DNA of 64,000 nt from Actinoalloteichus caeruleus DSM 43889 (GTDB lineage Bacteria; Actinomycetota; Actinomycetes; Mycobacteriales; Pseudonocardiaceae), in assembly GCF_000429185.2 (NCBI RefSeq), contig NZ_AUBJ02000001.1, positions 3,348,001-3,412,000 on the forward strand. Reading direction: 5' to 3'. Position numbers and translations under genes: made by a program. Of the stretch, positions 34,636 to 44,423 are shown one piece after another. Numbering within the stretch: the first letter of the stretch is position 1; each line of letters begins with the position of its first letter. The notes under the pieces are model-generated. The model saw nothing but the letters and a program-made list of their open reading frames with translations. It ran no database searches and was not told the origin of the DNA.

Positions 34636-37593
34636 TCAGCAGCCCTCCGGTTCGAGCGACGAACCCTCCCTGCCCCGGCGCACCCGGATCCGGCTGGGGA
34701 TGCGCTGCCGGAGTTCCTCGACGTGGGAGACGAGGCCGACGACCCGGCCGTCGGCGCGGAGGTCGTCGAGGGTGTTCATCACGAGGTCCAGCGTCTCGGC
34801 GTCGAGGGTGCCGAAGCCCTCGTCGATGAACAGCGTGTCGAGCAGCGCTCCGCCCGTCTCGGCGGCCACCACGTCAGCGAGCCCGAGCGCCAGGGCCAGC
34901 GAGGCCAGGAAGGACTCGCCGCCGGACAGCGTCTTCGCCGAGCGCACCTGCCCCGAGTAGTCGTCCAGCACGTCGAGCCACAGCCCGCCTCGGGTCCCCC
35001 TGCTGCCACCCGCGTCGGAGTGGACGAAGGAGAACCGGCCCTGGCTCATCCGGGAGAGCCGTCCGGTGGCCGCGATCGCCACCTCCTCCAGGCGAGCGGC
35101 GAGCACGTAGGACCGCAGGGACATGCGGCGGCTGTTCTGCCCCTGCCCGTTCACCACGTCGGTCAGGGCGTCGAGTTCGTCGAAGGCCGCCCGGACGGGG
35201 GCGAGAGCGGCGTCCGCCCTCGCCCACTCCGCGCCCAGCTCGGCCAGTTCCCGACCGATACGGGCGGCGTCCCTGGTGCCGGCGACCGCGTCGTCGGCGG
35301 CGCGCTGGTGGTGTTCCGCCTCCTCGCGGGCGGCGGTGAGGTCGGGAGCCTCGTCGGGGAGCTCGGCGGCCTGGACGTCCGCCAACCCAGCCCGGACACC
35401 CGCCTCCCGCCGGTCGAAGTCCTCGATCGCCGACTCGAGGGCGGCGAACTCCGCGTCGTCGAGGGCCGCGCCCAGCGCGGCCGGCACCGAGGGGAAACCA
35501 GCCCCGGCGGCGGCCAGCTCCACCGCGGAGGTGGCCTCGGATGCCCGGTCCGTCGCGCTGGCCCGTTCGGCGGCGGCGTCGGCGAGCGTGGAGAGGGAGC
35601 CCGCGAGCCCGAGCAGGTGAGCCCGGCGTTCGTCAACGCCGGCGAACCCGGCCCGGGCGGCGAGCAGGCGCTCGTCGCGGTCACGCACCACCTCGCGCAG
35701 GGCGTCGTGCTCGGCTCTCGTGGCGGCCAGCGCCGCCTCCAGGAGGGTGCGGCGGCCGTGCAGCGCGGCCTGTTCCGCCTCCAACCGGTCCGCCAGGCGT
35801 TCCCGGTCCGCCTGTTCCGAGACGACGGACTCCGCCTTGTTCTCCTCGGACTCCACCCCCGCCAGCTCCTCGGCGAGGGCGGGCTCCGTCCACTCCCCGA
35901 GGCGCTCCCGCAACCGCCGCACCTCGGCGTCGGCGTCCCGGACGGCGGCGATGGCGACCTGCCGCGCGGCGCCGGTGCGCTCCTCCTGGCTGGTGGCCCG
36001 TAGCTCCTCGTCCTCGGTGACCGGATCGGCCCGCGCCTCGGCGGGGGCGGGGTGGTCGGTGCTGCCGCAGACGGCGCACGGCTCACCTCCGACGAGGCCG
36101 GTGGCGAGTTCCGCCGCCATCCCCGCGAGCCGGCGTTGGCGGACGTCCAGCAGGTCCTGACGGGCCGCCTGGTGGGCGTCGACCCGCTGCCGGAGGAGGT
36201 CCTCGGCGGCACGGAGCGCGTCGTCCGCCCCGGGGAGCCCCCGGGCGTCGGCGAGGAGCCCGGCGAGTTCCCGTCGGCGCAGGCGGAGGCCGTCGAGCCG
36301 GGCCGAGGCCGATCGTGCTTCCTCGACGCCGACGCGGGCCTCGGCGAGTTCCGCCGGGAGGAGCGCGGACCGGTCGGCGAGCTCGGCCAGCTGGTCCTCC
36401 TCGACCCTGACCTTTCCCGCGAGCTCGGCCAGGCGCCGGGTGTCGGAGAGCTGCCTCGCCTCCTCGGACACGAGGGGGGCGAGCGTGCCGGCCTCCTCCC
36501 TGGCCCGGTCGGCGGCGGTGCGCGGATCGTCGCCACCCTCGGGCGACCACCCGTGGGGCACCGCCTCGGCCAGTGCGGCCGCCTCGTCCCGCCTCGCCAG
36601 GTCCAGGGCCGCTTCGAGCCGAACCCGGTGTTGTTCGGCGGAGGACACGGGGGCCGCCGCGCGGGCGGCGGCACGGCGGCGGTGCCAGTCGTCGCGGTCG
36701 CCCCGACCCTCCTCCAGGGACCGCCAGCTCGCCTGGAGCTCGTCCCGCCGCTGGCAGGCCTCCGCGAGGGCACGTGCCCGCGCGAGGGCCTCGGTCGCCT
36801 CGTCCCGCAGGACGACCGCCCGCCGCTCGGCCTCCCGCGCCTCGCTCTCGCGGGCGCGCGCATCCCTCCGGAGCGCGGCGAGCCACTCGGACACCGGCTG
36901 CTCCCCGGGTGGGTCGGCGGCCGCGGTCTGGCGGATCCGGGTGACCACCTCGTGCACCTGGCCGGCGGCCTCGTCCAGGTGCTGGCGGGCGACCCTGCGG
37001 CGTTCCCGGAACCAGCGCTCGACGTCCGCGAACCGCTCGGTGCCGAACAGCCTTTCCAGCAGCTTCTCCCGGTCGGCGGTGTCGGCTCTGAGGAACCGGG
37101 CGAACTCGCCCTGCGGCAGGAGGACGACCTGGAAGAACTGCTGGTGGGTCATGCCGAGCAGCCGCTGGACGGTCCGCCCGACCTCGTCCGCCCGGGTCAA
37201 CCCCTCGGGAACCCCCTGGCCTCCGGGGTGGTCGAGCCAGGTCAGGGACACCGATCCCCGCTGGAGCGTCGTGCCCGCGCCGCGTCGTTTGCGGCGGGTG
37301 TACTCCGGGGTGCGCACGAGCCGGAGGCGGTGGCCCTGCACCGTGAGTTCCAGGCGGACCTCGGTCGTGGTGGTGGCCGGGCTGGTGTCGCAGCGGAGGC
37401 GTTTCGCCTCGCCCCGCGCCCCGGGCACCGTGCCGAAGAGCGCGAAGGCCACCGCGTCGAGCAACGTGGTCTTGCCCGCGCCGGTGTCGCCGTAGAGCAG
37501 GAACAGACCATCGGCCCCGACGGCGTCGAAGTCGACGTCGACCCGACCCGGATAGGGGCCGAAGGCGGTGACGGCCAGTCGGTGCAGCCTCAT
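34636..37593 (-). CDS. sbcC: SbcC exonuclease subunit
   Basis: A 985-residue SMC-like ATPase that works with SbcD to cut hairpins and protein-blocked DNA ends. Walker A GDTGAGKTT is at 35-43. Long coiled-coil arms flank the zinc hook CAVC near residue 515. The C-terminal half has the LSGGESFLASLALALGL signature and a DEGFGTLD Walker B/D-loop. Its start overlaps the sbcD stop by four bases. A LexA box upstream of sbcD suggests the pair is SOS-induced. Length is normal for actinobacterial SbcC. Confidence 0.93.
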   Translation of the reverse strand: MRLHRLAVTAFGPYPGRVDVDFDAVGADGLFLLYGDTGAGKTTLLDAVAFALFGTVPGARGEAKRLRCDTSPATTTTEVRLELTVQGHRLRLVRTPEYTRRKRRGAGTTLQRGSVSLTWLDHPGGQGVPEGLTRADEVGRTVQRLLGMTHQQFFQVVLLPQGEFARFLRADTADREKLLERLFGTERFADVERWFRERRRVARQHLDEAAGQVHEVVTRIRQTAAADPPGEQPVSEWLAALRRDARARESEAREAERRAVVLRDEATEALARARALAEACQRRDELQASWRSLEEGRGDRDDWHRRRAAARAAAPVSSAEQHRVRLEAALDLARRDEAAALAEAVPHGWSPEGGDDPRTAADRAREEAGTLAPLVSEEARQLSDTRRLAELAGKVRVEEDQLAELADRSALLPAELAEARVGVEEARSASARLDGLRLRRRELAGLLADARGLPGADDALRAAEDLLRQRVDAHQAARQDLLDVRQRRLAGMAAELATGLVGGEPCAVCGSTDHPAPAEARADPVTEDEELRATSQEERTGAARQVAIAAVRDADAEVRRLRERLGEWTEPALAEELAGVESEENKAESVVSEQADRERLADRLEAEQAALHGRRTLLEAALAATRAEHDALREVVRDRDERLLAARAGFAGVDERRAHLLGLAGSLSTLADAAAERASATDRASEATSAVELAAAGAGFPSVPAALGAALDDAEFAALESAIEDFDRREAGVRAGLADVQAAELPDEAPDLTAAREEAEHHQRAADDAVAGTRDAARIGRELAELGAEWARADAALAPVRAAFDELDALTDVVNGQGQNSRRMSLRSYVLAARLEEVAIAATGRLSRMSQGRFSFVHSDAGGSRGTRGGLWLDVLDDYSGQVRSAKTLSGGESFLASLALALGLADVVAAETGGALLDTLFIDEGFGTLDAETLDLVMNTLDDLRADGRVVGLVSHVEELRQRIPSRIRVRRGREGSSLEPEGC

Positions 37594-38750
37594 GCGGACT
37601 CCCGTGCTCCCGCCGTCTCGGTCAGGGCCTCATCGATCAGCGCCGCCTCGGAGGCGGATGGCGCGGAGCCCCGGCAGTGCTCGACGAACGACGCGGTGAT
37701 CTCGCGGTCGTCACGGCCCCGGACGGCCGAGGAGTAGTTCAGCCGGCTCCGTGCCAGGCCGCCCTCCGGCCGCCACTCGAGGTGCACGGCGTGGGGGAAG
37801 CGGCGCTGGAGGCGGCGCATCGCGTCGAGCGGCCGGACCCGGTCGGTGAGCGTGACGGAGAGGTAGTGCTCCTCCAGGTCGTGGAGCCCCGGGTCGGCGA
37901 GCAGGTCCTCGATCCCCCCGGAGATCGTGGCCAAGGCTCGGGGCACCGGCAGCGCGTACGACCGCACCCCGGCCAGCCCGTCGGCGTCGAGGTCGACGAT
38001 CCAGACGGACTTGCGGTGCGCGGTCTCGGAGAAGGAGTAGGCGAGCGGGCTGCCCGAGTAGCGCAGGTGGTCGGCGAGGACCTGAGGCCCGTGGAGGTGG
38101 CCCAGTGCGACGTAGTCGACGCCGTCGAAGACGGAGCCGGGGACCTGTTCGACGCCGCCGACGCTGATCGGCCGCTCGGACTCGCTGGCCTGCCCGCCCG
38201 TGACGAAGGCGTGGGCGAGGACCACCGTCCGGGTGCTCGGTGGCAGCCGCGCGACAGCGCCCCGGACGCGGTCCATCGCCTCGCTCAGCACGGCGGTGTG
38301 TCCTCGGTGGCCGGTGCCGGCCAGGCCGAGGTGGTGCCGGGCCGGGTCCGGGTCGAGGTAGGGGATGCCGAAGCAGGCGACGGGACCGTGGGCGTCGGTG
38401 AGCACCACGGGCTCGTGGAGCCGCGAGATCCTCGCGAGGACGTGCAGCCCGCCGACCGCCGCGAAGTCGGCGAATGCGCCGAGCCGTGACGCGGAGTCGT
38501 GGTTGCCGGGGATCACCACGAGGGTCGCGCCGGCGGCCCGCAGGGCGGCGAGGACCCGGTGGCACACCTCGACTGCCTCCCCGGAGGGAACGGCGCGGTC
38601 GTAGAGGTCGCCGGCGACGACCACCACGTCGACGCCCTCGTCGGCCACCAGCTCGGCGAGACCCGTGAGCACGCGCTCCTGCTCGGGCAGCCTGTCCCGG
38701 CCGTGGAAGGTACGGCCGATGTGCCAGTCCGAGGTGTGCAGGAGGCGCAT
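37590..38750 (-). CDS. sbcD: SbcD nuclease subunit
   Basis: A 386-residue Mre11-type metallophosphoesterase. Metal ligands are in the conserved blocks SDWHIG (D8, H10), AGDLYDR, PGNHDS, and AHAFV with the later GHLHGPQ. These coordinate the two manganese ions for the exo/endonuclease activity. A C-terminal capping domain follows. It heads the sbcDC operon, 52 bases downstream of a perfect LexA-type palindrome, and is divergent from rmuC, so the two DNA-repair units may share the regulatory region. Confidence 0.94.
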   Translation of the reverse strand: MRLLHTSDWHIGRTFHGRDRLPEQERVLTGLAELVADEGVDVVVVAGDLYDRAVPSGEAVEVCHRVLAALRAAGATLVVIPGNHDSASRLGAFADFAAVGGLHVLARISRLHEPVVLTDAHGPVACFGIPYLDPDPARHHLGLAGTGHRGHTAVLSEAMDRVRGAVARLPPSTRTVVLAHAFVTGGQASESERPISVGGVEQVPGSVFDGVDYVALGHLHGPQVLADHLRYSGSPLAYSFSETAHRKSVWIVDLDADGLAGVRSYALPVPRALATISGGIEDLLADPGLHDLEEHYLSVTLTDRVRPLDAMRRLQRRFPHAVHLEWRPEGGLARSRLNYSSAVRGRDDREITASFVEHCRGSAPSASEAALIDEALTETAGARESA

Positions 38751-38802
38751 GGCACCACGCTAGGACCTCGGGGGCCATCGGTGTCACGCGACCACCCGAA
38801 AG

Positions 38803-38824
38803 CACTCGAACGTGTGTTCGAGTG
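38803..38824. promoter_or_regulatory. LexA (SOS) box upstream of sbcDC
   Basis: TCGAAC at 38806-38811, four bases, then GTTCGA at 38816-38821 matches the actinobacterial LexA consensus exactly. The symmetry extends three bases further on each side to a perfect 9-4-9 palindrome. It lies 52 bases before sbcD and 168 bases before rmuC. Confidence 0.85.
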
Positions 38825-38991
38825 CGGAATGGGAGGACTCCGGGCAGGAGTTGCGCCATGATCGGAGTCGGGGCACGGCCGTCCACGGGGGACACGGCGA
38901 GCGGACGCCCACCCGTCCGAGATGGACGCACGGCCCCACCGAGCACGAACACCCGCGACCCCCGGTACACGCACTCAGGACGGGAGCACCC

Positions 38992-40020
38992 GTGACATCG
39001 GTCGTCATCACCACCGCCGCGGTCGTGGTCGCCGCCCTCCTGGTCGGCGCGCTCATCCTCGGCTGGCGGCTCTACGCGGACGCCGTGCGCAGGACGGACG
39101 CCGCGCTGGCCATGGTGGAGGCCGAGCGCGACCGGGCAGCCGAACACCAGGCCGCGCTGCGCCGCTATGAGGTGACCTTCGCCTCCACCAGCGGGCGAGG
39201 CGAACTGGGCGAGAGCGTCCTCATCGAGACGGCGAGATCGCTCGGCCTCCGGGAGGGTCCGCACTTCTCACTGCAGACCGACCTCGCGGGGGGTGGGGCG
39301 GCACGCCCCGACATGGTGCTGGCGGTGGGTGACGACCGCCGCGTCCCGGTCGACTCCAAGGCCAGCCTCGCGAGCTGGATCGAGGCCGTCGAGGCGGACG
39401 ACCCCACCCGGCGGGCGGACGCCCTGCGGGTGCACGCGCGCAACATCCGAGCGAGGGCACTGGAGCTCGCGGGGAAGGAGTACCAGCGGTGGGCGGACGC
39501 CATCTACGGCGTGGTGATGTTCGTCCCCTCCGACGCGGCGGTGGTCGCGGCACTGGACACCGACCCCCACCTGCTCAGGTGGTTGCTGGAACGGCGGGTC
39601 TTCCTGTGCGGGCCGACCGGGTTCGGGGTGGTGGCCTCGGCGGCCCTGTTCGCCTCCACCCAACGCACGCTGGCGGCCGACATGGAACAGGTCCGCCGCC
39701 AGTCGGCCGCCGCGTACCGGGCGGCCAGCGGTGCCGTCGACGCCGTCAACCTCTCCAGCACGCACCTCCAGCGCTTCCTGTCGGCGCGGCGGCGTGAACT
39801 CGACGCGTTGGAGGGATTCCGGAACGCCGTGGAACCACTGCGGGAGACGGCGGCCAGCCCGAGTTCGATCGCGGAGGTCAGGAGGGACGAGAACGGCGTC
39901 GCGATGCCGGGTTCGACGGACCAACCTGCCCTGGCCGAGGCGCACGACGCGCGGACGGACCGCTATTCGACGGTGGTCAACCCGGACTCATCGACCATTG
40001 CGGGCAGCGAGGCCAGGTGA
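38992..40020 (+). CDS. rmuC: RmuC-family DNA recombination protein
   Basis: A 342-residue protein with one N-terminal membrane segment (about 3-26) and a short coiled coil. The RmuC nuclease-like domain follows, with hallmarks GRGELGESVL, RPDMVLAVGDDRRVPVDSKASL (an endonuclease-like D-x-K centre) and VVMFVPSDAAV. RmuC limits inversions at short inverted repeats. It is shorter than E. coli RmuC, mainly because the N-terminal coiled coil is reduced. GTG 38992 has GGGAG six bases upstream. It is divergent from sbcDC across the LexA box. Confidence 0.85.
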   Translation: MTSVVITTAAVVVAALLVGALILGWRLYADAVRRTDAALAMVEAERDRAAEHQAALRRYEVTFASTSGRGELGESVLIETARSLGLREGPHFSLQTDLAGGGAARPDMVLAVGDDRRVPVDSKASLASWIEAVEADDPTRRADALRVHARNIRARALELAGKEYQRWADAIYGVVMFVPSDAAVVAALDTDPHLLRWLLERRVFLCGPTGFGVVASAALFASTQRTLAADMEQVRRQSAAAYRAASGAVDAVNLSSTHLQRFLSARRRELDALEGFRNAVEPLRETAASPSSIAEVRRDENGVAMPGSTDQPALAEAHDARTDRYSTVVNPDSSTIAGSEAR

Positions 40021-40069
40021 GCGGGATGTGAGTTCACGATGGCTCACTAACAAGCAGCCGGTGACCGAT

Positions 40070-40075
40070 TACGGT
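40070..40075 (+). promoter_or_regulatory. Putative -10 element of the DUF6542 gene (leaderless)
   Basis: TACGGT ends six bases before the GTG at 40082, the spacing of a leaderless actinobacterial message. No good -35 is visible and earlier GTG starts exist, so this is tentative. Confidence 0.3.
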
Positions 40076-40081
40076 GGACGG

Positions 40082-40921
40082 GTGACAGCCGCCCGTGACC
40101 GCGAACGCGCGCGCGACTCAGAGCCCGAAGTCGCTGCCGTGCCATGGGATGAACGCGCCGCCTTCGGAACCACTCGCGGGCTTCCGTGGTGGGCGGCCCT
40201 GCTGCTCGCAGCGGGCCTGACCGGTATCGGACTCTTCCTCGACATCGAAGTGATGTCGGGAGGTCCCGGTGTCCTGCTGTGGGCCGGATACATCCTCGGC
40301 TGCCTACTGGCGGTCGCTCTGGTGCGTCGCAGAAACCTGTTTGGTCCCACCGTGCAGCCGCCGCTCATCCTGGCGGTGGTCATGCCCCTGGTGATTTGGC
40401 TCACGGGTGGGACGGGTGGCGCCGGCCTCGCCGCGATGGCCTTCTCGCTGGGGTGGCCCCTCATCAACGGCTTCCCACTGATGGCGGTGACCTCGGCCCT
40501 GACGGTGGGAGCGGGATTCGCCCGGTACTTCCTGCTCCAGCGGCGGCCGCCGAAGACGGACCCGGACGCGGAGGCGCCGGGGACCACGAAGAAGGCACGG
40601 CCCGATTCCACGGCCCGCAAGTCCACGAAGGACGAGGCCACGAGCTCCGAACGATCCGCACGCGCCGCTCGGGGCAAGGCGGGCAGGCCCGCGGGCCGGG
40701 AGGGCACGTCCGCCGGCCGGGGCCGCGAGAAGGGCGGAACGCCCAGGAGCGGAGGAGGACGGTCCGGGGCGGCGGGGAAGACCGCCGGCTCGTCCCGCCG
40801 GTCCGGACGCGACGCCGACTCGGCCGATCGACCCCGCCCCCGGCCGAGGAAGGGGGCGGAGGGGCGGAGCTCGGAGGGACGACGCCGGCCGCCCCGGCCT
40901 CGGGACGAGGACCTGGACTGA
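40082..40921 (+). CDS. DUF6542 membrane protein with a basic tail
   Basis: A 279-residue protein. After about 30 polar residues come four hydrophobic segments (about 36-55, 62-82, 92-112 and 120-142), the DUF6542 core. A long Arg/Lys/Ser/Gly-rich cytoplasmic tail (about 155-279) probably binds nucleic acid or acidic lipids. Rv1111c of M. tuberculosis, next to ychF and ispH, is the likely counterpart by position. GTG codons at 40028 and 40061 are alternative starts; I choose 40082 because a -10-like hexamer sits six bases before it. Function unknown. Confidence 0.75.
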   Translation: MTAARDRERARDSEPEVAAVPWDERAAFGTTRGLPWWAALLLAAGLTGIGLFLDIEVMSGGPGVLLWAGYILGCLLAVALVRRRNLFGPTVQPPLILAVVMPLVIWLTGGTGGAGLAAMAFSLGWPLINGFPLMAVTSALTVGAGFARYFLLQRRPPKTDPDAEAPGTTKKARPDSTARKSTKDEATSSERSARAARGKAGRPAGREGTSAGRGREKGGTPRSGGGRSGAAGKTAGSSRRSGRDADSADRPRPRPRKGAEGRSSEGRRRPPRPRDEDLD

Positions 40922-40952
40922 GCGTGCGCGGCCGCCGAGGCTGAGCACGAGC

Positions 40953-40981
40953 GCCCCACCGTCGCGAACGGTCGGTGGGGC
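40953..40981 (+). terminator. Terminator after the DUF6542 gene
   Basis: GCCCCACCG (40953-40961) pairs perfectly with 40973-40981 over an 11-base loop, 31 bases after the stop codon. Confidence 0.6.
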
Positions 40982-41500
40982 CGGAAGTGCCCCTCCCGCG
41001 AGCAGGGCTGCGCGGCTCCACGCCTTCCCCCGTCGGGGTCGGTGACCCGGCTCCGCGCCGCGTGCGTGGGAGCCGTGGAGCCGCCGCCACCCCACGAGGC
41101 GGCGCCAGCGGCGGCGATGCGGCCGGTGACCCAACGCGGAGGAGAACCCTGTCCAGGGCGGACCACGACGGGCTCGGACGACGGGCACGGCCCCGGACAA
41201 CCGCGGCCCGCGGAGGGCGCTCCGATGGCAGTGGATTCGGCAACGGCGGCGGGGACTCCGTTCGGGGAGAGCGGCCGCGCCAACGCCACGGGCTGGGGAG
41301 TCCGGACGTGACCGAGGACGCCGCTTCGTCGGATCGTCACCGCCACCCAGTCCGGTTCAGGACCGTCCCCATCGCTCCTCCTGGCAGGATCCGGAGGGTG
41401 CGCCTCCGCGTTCCAGGAGGTGGCGTCCCGAGCTGGTGCTCCCTTCCCGGCGTCGCTGCCCTCCTGGGCCTGGGCCGGCCCCCGGGACTGCCGGTTCGAC

Positions 41501-41539
41501 GGGGCCGGGCGGCGGGGCCGGGCGACGGGGCCGGGCGGC
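41501..41539. repeat. 13-bp tandem repeat, three copies
   Basis: The unit GGGGCCGGGCGGC is repeated three times with one substitution in the middle copy. The period is not a multiple of three, which argues against a coding role. Confidence 0.85.
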
Positions 41540-41990
41540 GGGGTGGGTCCGCTTCCGGTGTGATCCGGGTGTTCGTCGTGGGTATCGGGCGAGTCCGGTA
41601 CCACGCACCCGTCGCGACGCGTCCGAGGTCGAGGCGTCCTCTCGGGTGTGAGGCCGTCCTCGGGGGTGAGGCGTCCGTGCCGGCCAAGTGGTGGCGACGA
41701 GCGTCGCGCGTGTACGACGAGGTCTGGGGTGTGGCCCGCCCGGTTCCGGCTGGCGGGCGTGGAGCGGGCGTCCCCACGCGGCGAACGGGTCCGGTGCCGG
41801 CGCTCAGGAGTCGCGCGGGGGAGGCTCGCGGACCGGGTCGGGGCGTCCACGTCCGGCGCCGGCGGCACGCCCGTGCTGCCGCCCGCGAGGTGAGCGGCAC
41901 GCGCGCGGCCGCATCCGGCCGGGCCGGCACCGGCTCGAGCCGCGCCCCCGGGTGACGGTCCCGGACCACCTCGGCCCACCGTCCTCCGGC

Positions 41991-42044
41991 CTGCCCCTGG
42001 CGCGCGGCCTGCCCCTGGCGCGCGGCCTGCTTCTGGCGCGCGGC
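41991..42044. repeat. 18-bp tandem repeat, three copies
   Basis: The unit CTGCCCCTGGCGCGCGGC occurs twice identically and a third time with two substitutions, just upstream (plus-strand sense) of the ispH 3' end. Confidence 0.85.
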
Positions 42045-42179
42045 GAGCCCCAGGCGGCGCGGTCCGCGCCCTCCCGGCGAGGCGGCACCGGCAGCCGCTC
42101 AGCTCCCCGCGAGCCGCGACCCCCTGTCCGCCGCCCCAGTCGAGCTGGAACGGAGTTCACCACGGTGCTGAGGGTGTGG

Positions 42180-43199
42180 TCAGCGGACGTCGGACATCGC
42201 CTTGCGCAGCTCCCGGGGCAGCGCGAACGCGACCTTCTCGTTCGCGGTGGTGACCTCGTCGACCTGCTCCCAGCCCCGGTCCGCCAGGTACCGCAGGACC
42301 TCCATGACGAGGATGTCCGGCACGGAGGCGCCACTGGTGACGCCGACGGTCTCGACTCCCTCCAACCAGGACGGGTCGATCTCGTCGGCGAAGTCGATCA
42401 GGTGGGAGTCCTTCGCCCCGGCTCCGAGGGCGACCTCGACCAACCGCTTGGAGTTCGAGGAGTTCTGGGATCCGACGACGAGCACCAGGTCGCACTCGGG
42501 AGCCATCGCCTTGACCGCGACCTGCCGGTTCTGGGTGGCGTAGCAGATGTCGTCGGAAGGCGGGTCCTGGAGCTGCGGGAACCGGTCCTTGAGCTGCTCG
42601 ACGCGTTCCATCGTCTCGTCGACGCTGAGCGTCGTCTGCGAGAGCCAGATCACCTTGTTCGGGTCCCGTACCTCGACCTTGTCGACGTCCTCGGCCCGGT
42701 CGACCAGCTGCACGTGCTCGGGCGCCTCACCCGCCGTGCCCTCGACCTCCTCGTGCCCCTCGTGCCCGATCAGCAGGATGTCGTAGTCGTCCCGGGCGAA
42801 CCGGCGGGCCTCCTGGTGGACCTTGGTCACCAGTGGGCAGGTGGCGTCGATGGTGCGGAGCTGGCGTTCCCGGGCGCTCTCGTGCACGGCGGGCGACACA
42901 CCGTGCGCGGAGAACACCACGAGGGCACCCTCGGGCACCTCGTCGGTCTCGTCGACGAAGATGGCTCCCCGCTTCTCCAGCGTCCGCACCACGTACTTGT
43001 TGTGCACGATCTCCTTGCGGACGTAGACGGGGGCGCCATAGGTTTCCAGCGCCTTCTCCACCGTCACCACCGCCCGGTCCACTCCCGCGCAGTATCCGCG
43101 CGGATTGGCGAGCAGCACACGCTTGCGGGGGGCGTCGCTGGCCGGGGTCGCCTCGTCCTGGGGGGCGGCGTTCTCGTCGGCCGGGAGCTGGGCACTCAT
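42180..43199 (-). CDS. ispH: 4-hydroxy-3-methylbut-2-enyl diphosphate reductase
   Basis: A 339-residue iron-sulfur enzyme and the last step of the MEP isoprenoid pathway (HMBPP to IPP and DMAPP). The three cluster cysteines are Cys37 (PRGYCAGV), Cys121 (DATCPLV) and Cys219 ([11 protein letters not shown]). Catalytic segments AHGVSP and GSQNSSNS are intact. The first 25 residues are a polar extension. I start at ATG 43199, although its GGGAGG lies very close; a GTG three codons upstream (43208) is possible. It is divergent from the lipid droplet-associated protein gene. Confidence 0.93.
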   Translation of the reverse strand: MSAQLPADENAAPQDEATPASDAPRKRVLLANPRGYCAGVDRAVVTVEKALETYGAPVYVRKEIVHNKYVVRTLEKRGAIFVDETDEVPEGALVVFSAHGVSPAVHESARERQLRTIDATCPLVTKVHQEARRFARDDYDILLIGHEGHEEVEGTAGEAPEHVQLVDRAEDVDKVEVRDPNKVIWLSQTTLSVDETMERVEQLKDRFPQLQDPPSDDICYATQNRQVAVKAMAPECDLVLVVGSQNSSNSKRLVEVALGAGAKDSHLIDFADEIDPSWLEGVETVGVTSGASVPDILVMEVLRYLADRGWEQVDEVTTANEKVAFALPRELRKAMSDVR

Positions 43200-43501
43200 G
43201 CCTCCCACCCTACGGCCGTCGGGCGGCGGGTGTTCCGCCCTGGGGGCACCACCCCACTCCCGGCCGGCCGCCGCAGGGGTCGTGCCGCCGCGCTCGGCTC
43301 CCCACCGACCCGGCACCTGCCGTGGAACCACCCGCGTTCGGCCGACCGACGCCGGGGGCCCGCCGCCGTGTTCCTGGGCGGGGACCGGCACTGGCGGAGA
43401 GGGGTGGGCGCTCCCCGGATCCGGGGCGCGACCGGTCCCGAAACGGCTGGTCCCCGCGAGGAGAAGTGCGGGCCGGCGGTGCCCTCCGGCAGGCTAGGGG
43501 T

Positions 43502-44290
43502 ATGAAACCGCTGCCGTTGCCCCTGCGGATCGCCGCCGGAGTGGCCGTCACCGCCGCCGAACAGGCCCGCAAACTCCCCGAGCACCTCGTCGGTCTGCCC
43601 ATCACCGTCGCGAGCCAGGCGCTCCAGCTCTCGATGCGGGTCCAGCAGGGCATCACCGAGCTGGCGGTCAGGGGCGACCAGGCCCTGGCCGGGCTGCGCG
43701 ACAGTCCGGCGCAGGCCGAGTGGGCCACGTTCGACGAGGACGAGGTCGGTAGCGCGGACGGCGCGGGTGACGAACGCGGGACCGGCGGACGGGGCGGCGC
43801 GGCGGAACCCTCGACCGGCGGAGCCGGGGCCACCGGGGACGCCCCCACCGAAAAAATGGTGGCCGACCGGACGAGTGAGGTGCGGACCGGGGGCGAGGGG
43901 GCGCGAACCGGGACCGGACGGCGGCGGCCGTCGCGGTCCGGTGGTGCGGGGGACGAGGAGCGTCACACCCGCTCGTCCCGCCCGGCCGACGACGGTCCGA
44001 CGGCGCACCGCCCGCCACGTTCGCGACGCCAGGAGGCCGGCACCGGCCGTTCCGCGACAGGCGGTCGGGGATCGGCCGGCTCCGCTGGCGGCGGGTCCGG
44101 CACCCGCGCCGAGGCCCCGAAGGCGTTGCCCGAGTACCCGGACCTCAGCCTGCCGCAGCTGCGCGGCCACCTGCGCGGCCTCTCCGCCGCCGATCTGAGC
44201 GCGCTGCTGGAGTACGAGCAGGGCCAGTCCGCCCGACCGGAGTACGTCCGGATGCTGGCCAACCGCCTCAGGACGGTGACCGGCGAGTGA
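43502..44290 (+). CDS. Lipid droplet-associated protein (Rv1109c-like)
   Basis: A 262-residue protein in three parts. The first is an amphipathic, hydrophobic N-terminal region of about 60 residues ([20 protein letters not shown] and following), suited to lying on a lipid surface. A long disordered Gly/Arg/Ser/Thr/acid-rich middle spans about 75-205. A conserved C-terminal domain of about 55 residues ([20 protein letters not shown] to LANRLRT) resembles a DNA-binding or helical-bundle tail. M. tuberculosis Rv1109c, at the same place beside lytB2 and xseA, is the expected counterpart. Its cellular role is only loosely known. Confidence 0.75.
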   Translation: MKPLPLPLRIAAGVAVTAAEQARKLPEHLVGLPITVASQALQLSMRVQQGITELAVRGDQALAGLRDSPAQAEWATFDEDEVGSADGAGDERGTGGRGGAAEPSTGGAGATGDAPTEKMVADRTSEVRTGGEGARTGTGRRRPSRSGGAGDEERHTRSSRPADDGPTAHRPPRSRRQEAGTGRSATGGRGSAGSAGGGSGTRAEAPKALPEYPDLSLPQLRGHLRGLSAADLSALLEYEQGQSARPEYVRMLANRLRTVTGE

Positions 44291-44423
44291 GTTCCACAGC
44301 CCGCCCGGTCGGCCGACGGGCGACCTCCCGGCCCGGCCCCAGCCACCGCACTGGCCGCCGACCACTCGCCCCCACCTCGTGCCCCGTCGACGATCGGGGC
44401 GGTTCCCGGACTGGGGGCGCGAC

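Larger units (their letters stand above)
40982..42179. other. Gene-poor stretch of about 1.2 kb
   Basis: Long frames are open here on both strands, as expected at this GC content, but none has a recognisable motif, a ribosome-binding site or consistent third-position bias. It contains two short tandem repeats (listed separately) and much GGGCC/CGGCG low complexity. In M. tuberculosis the flanking genes are nearly adjacent, so this is extra DNA. I see no gene in it. Confidence 0.5.

Noticed and set aside
36052-37737. Long plus-strand frame over the sbcC 5' half
   Set aside because: Antisense to an unambiguous SbcC with a Walker A motif; no motif of its own.
40975-41955. A 326-codon plus-strand frame in the 1.2-kb spacer
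   Set aside because: Low-complexity composition, crosses a 13-bp repeat whose period is not a multiple of three, and lacks a ribosome-binding site.
40069-41979. A 636-codon minus-strand frame over the DUF6542 gene and spacer
   Set aside because: Arg/Pro/Ser-rich text without any domain, overlapping a gene with clear membrane segments.
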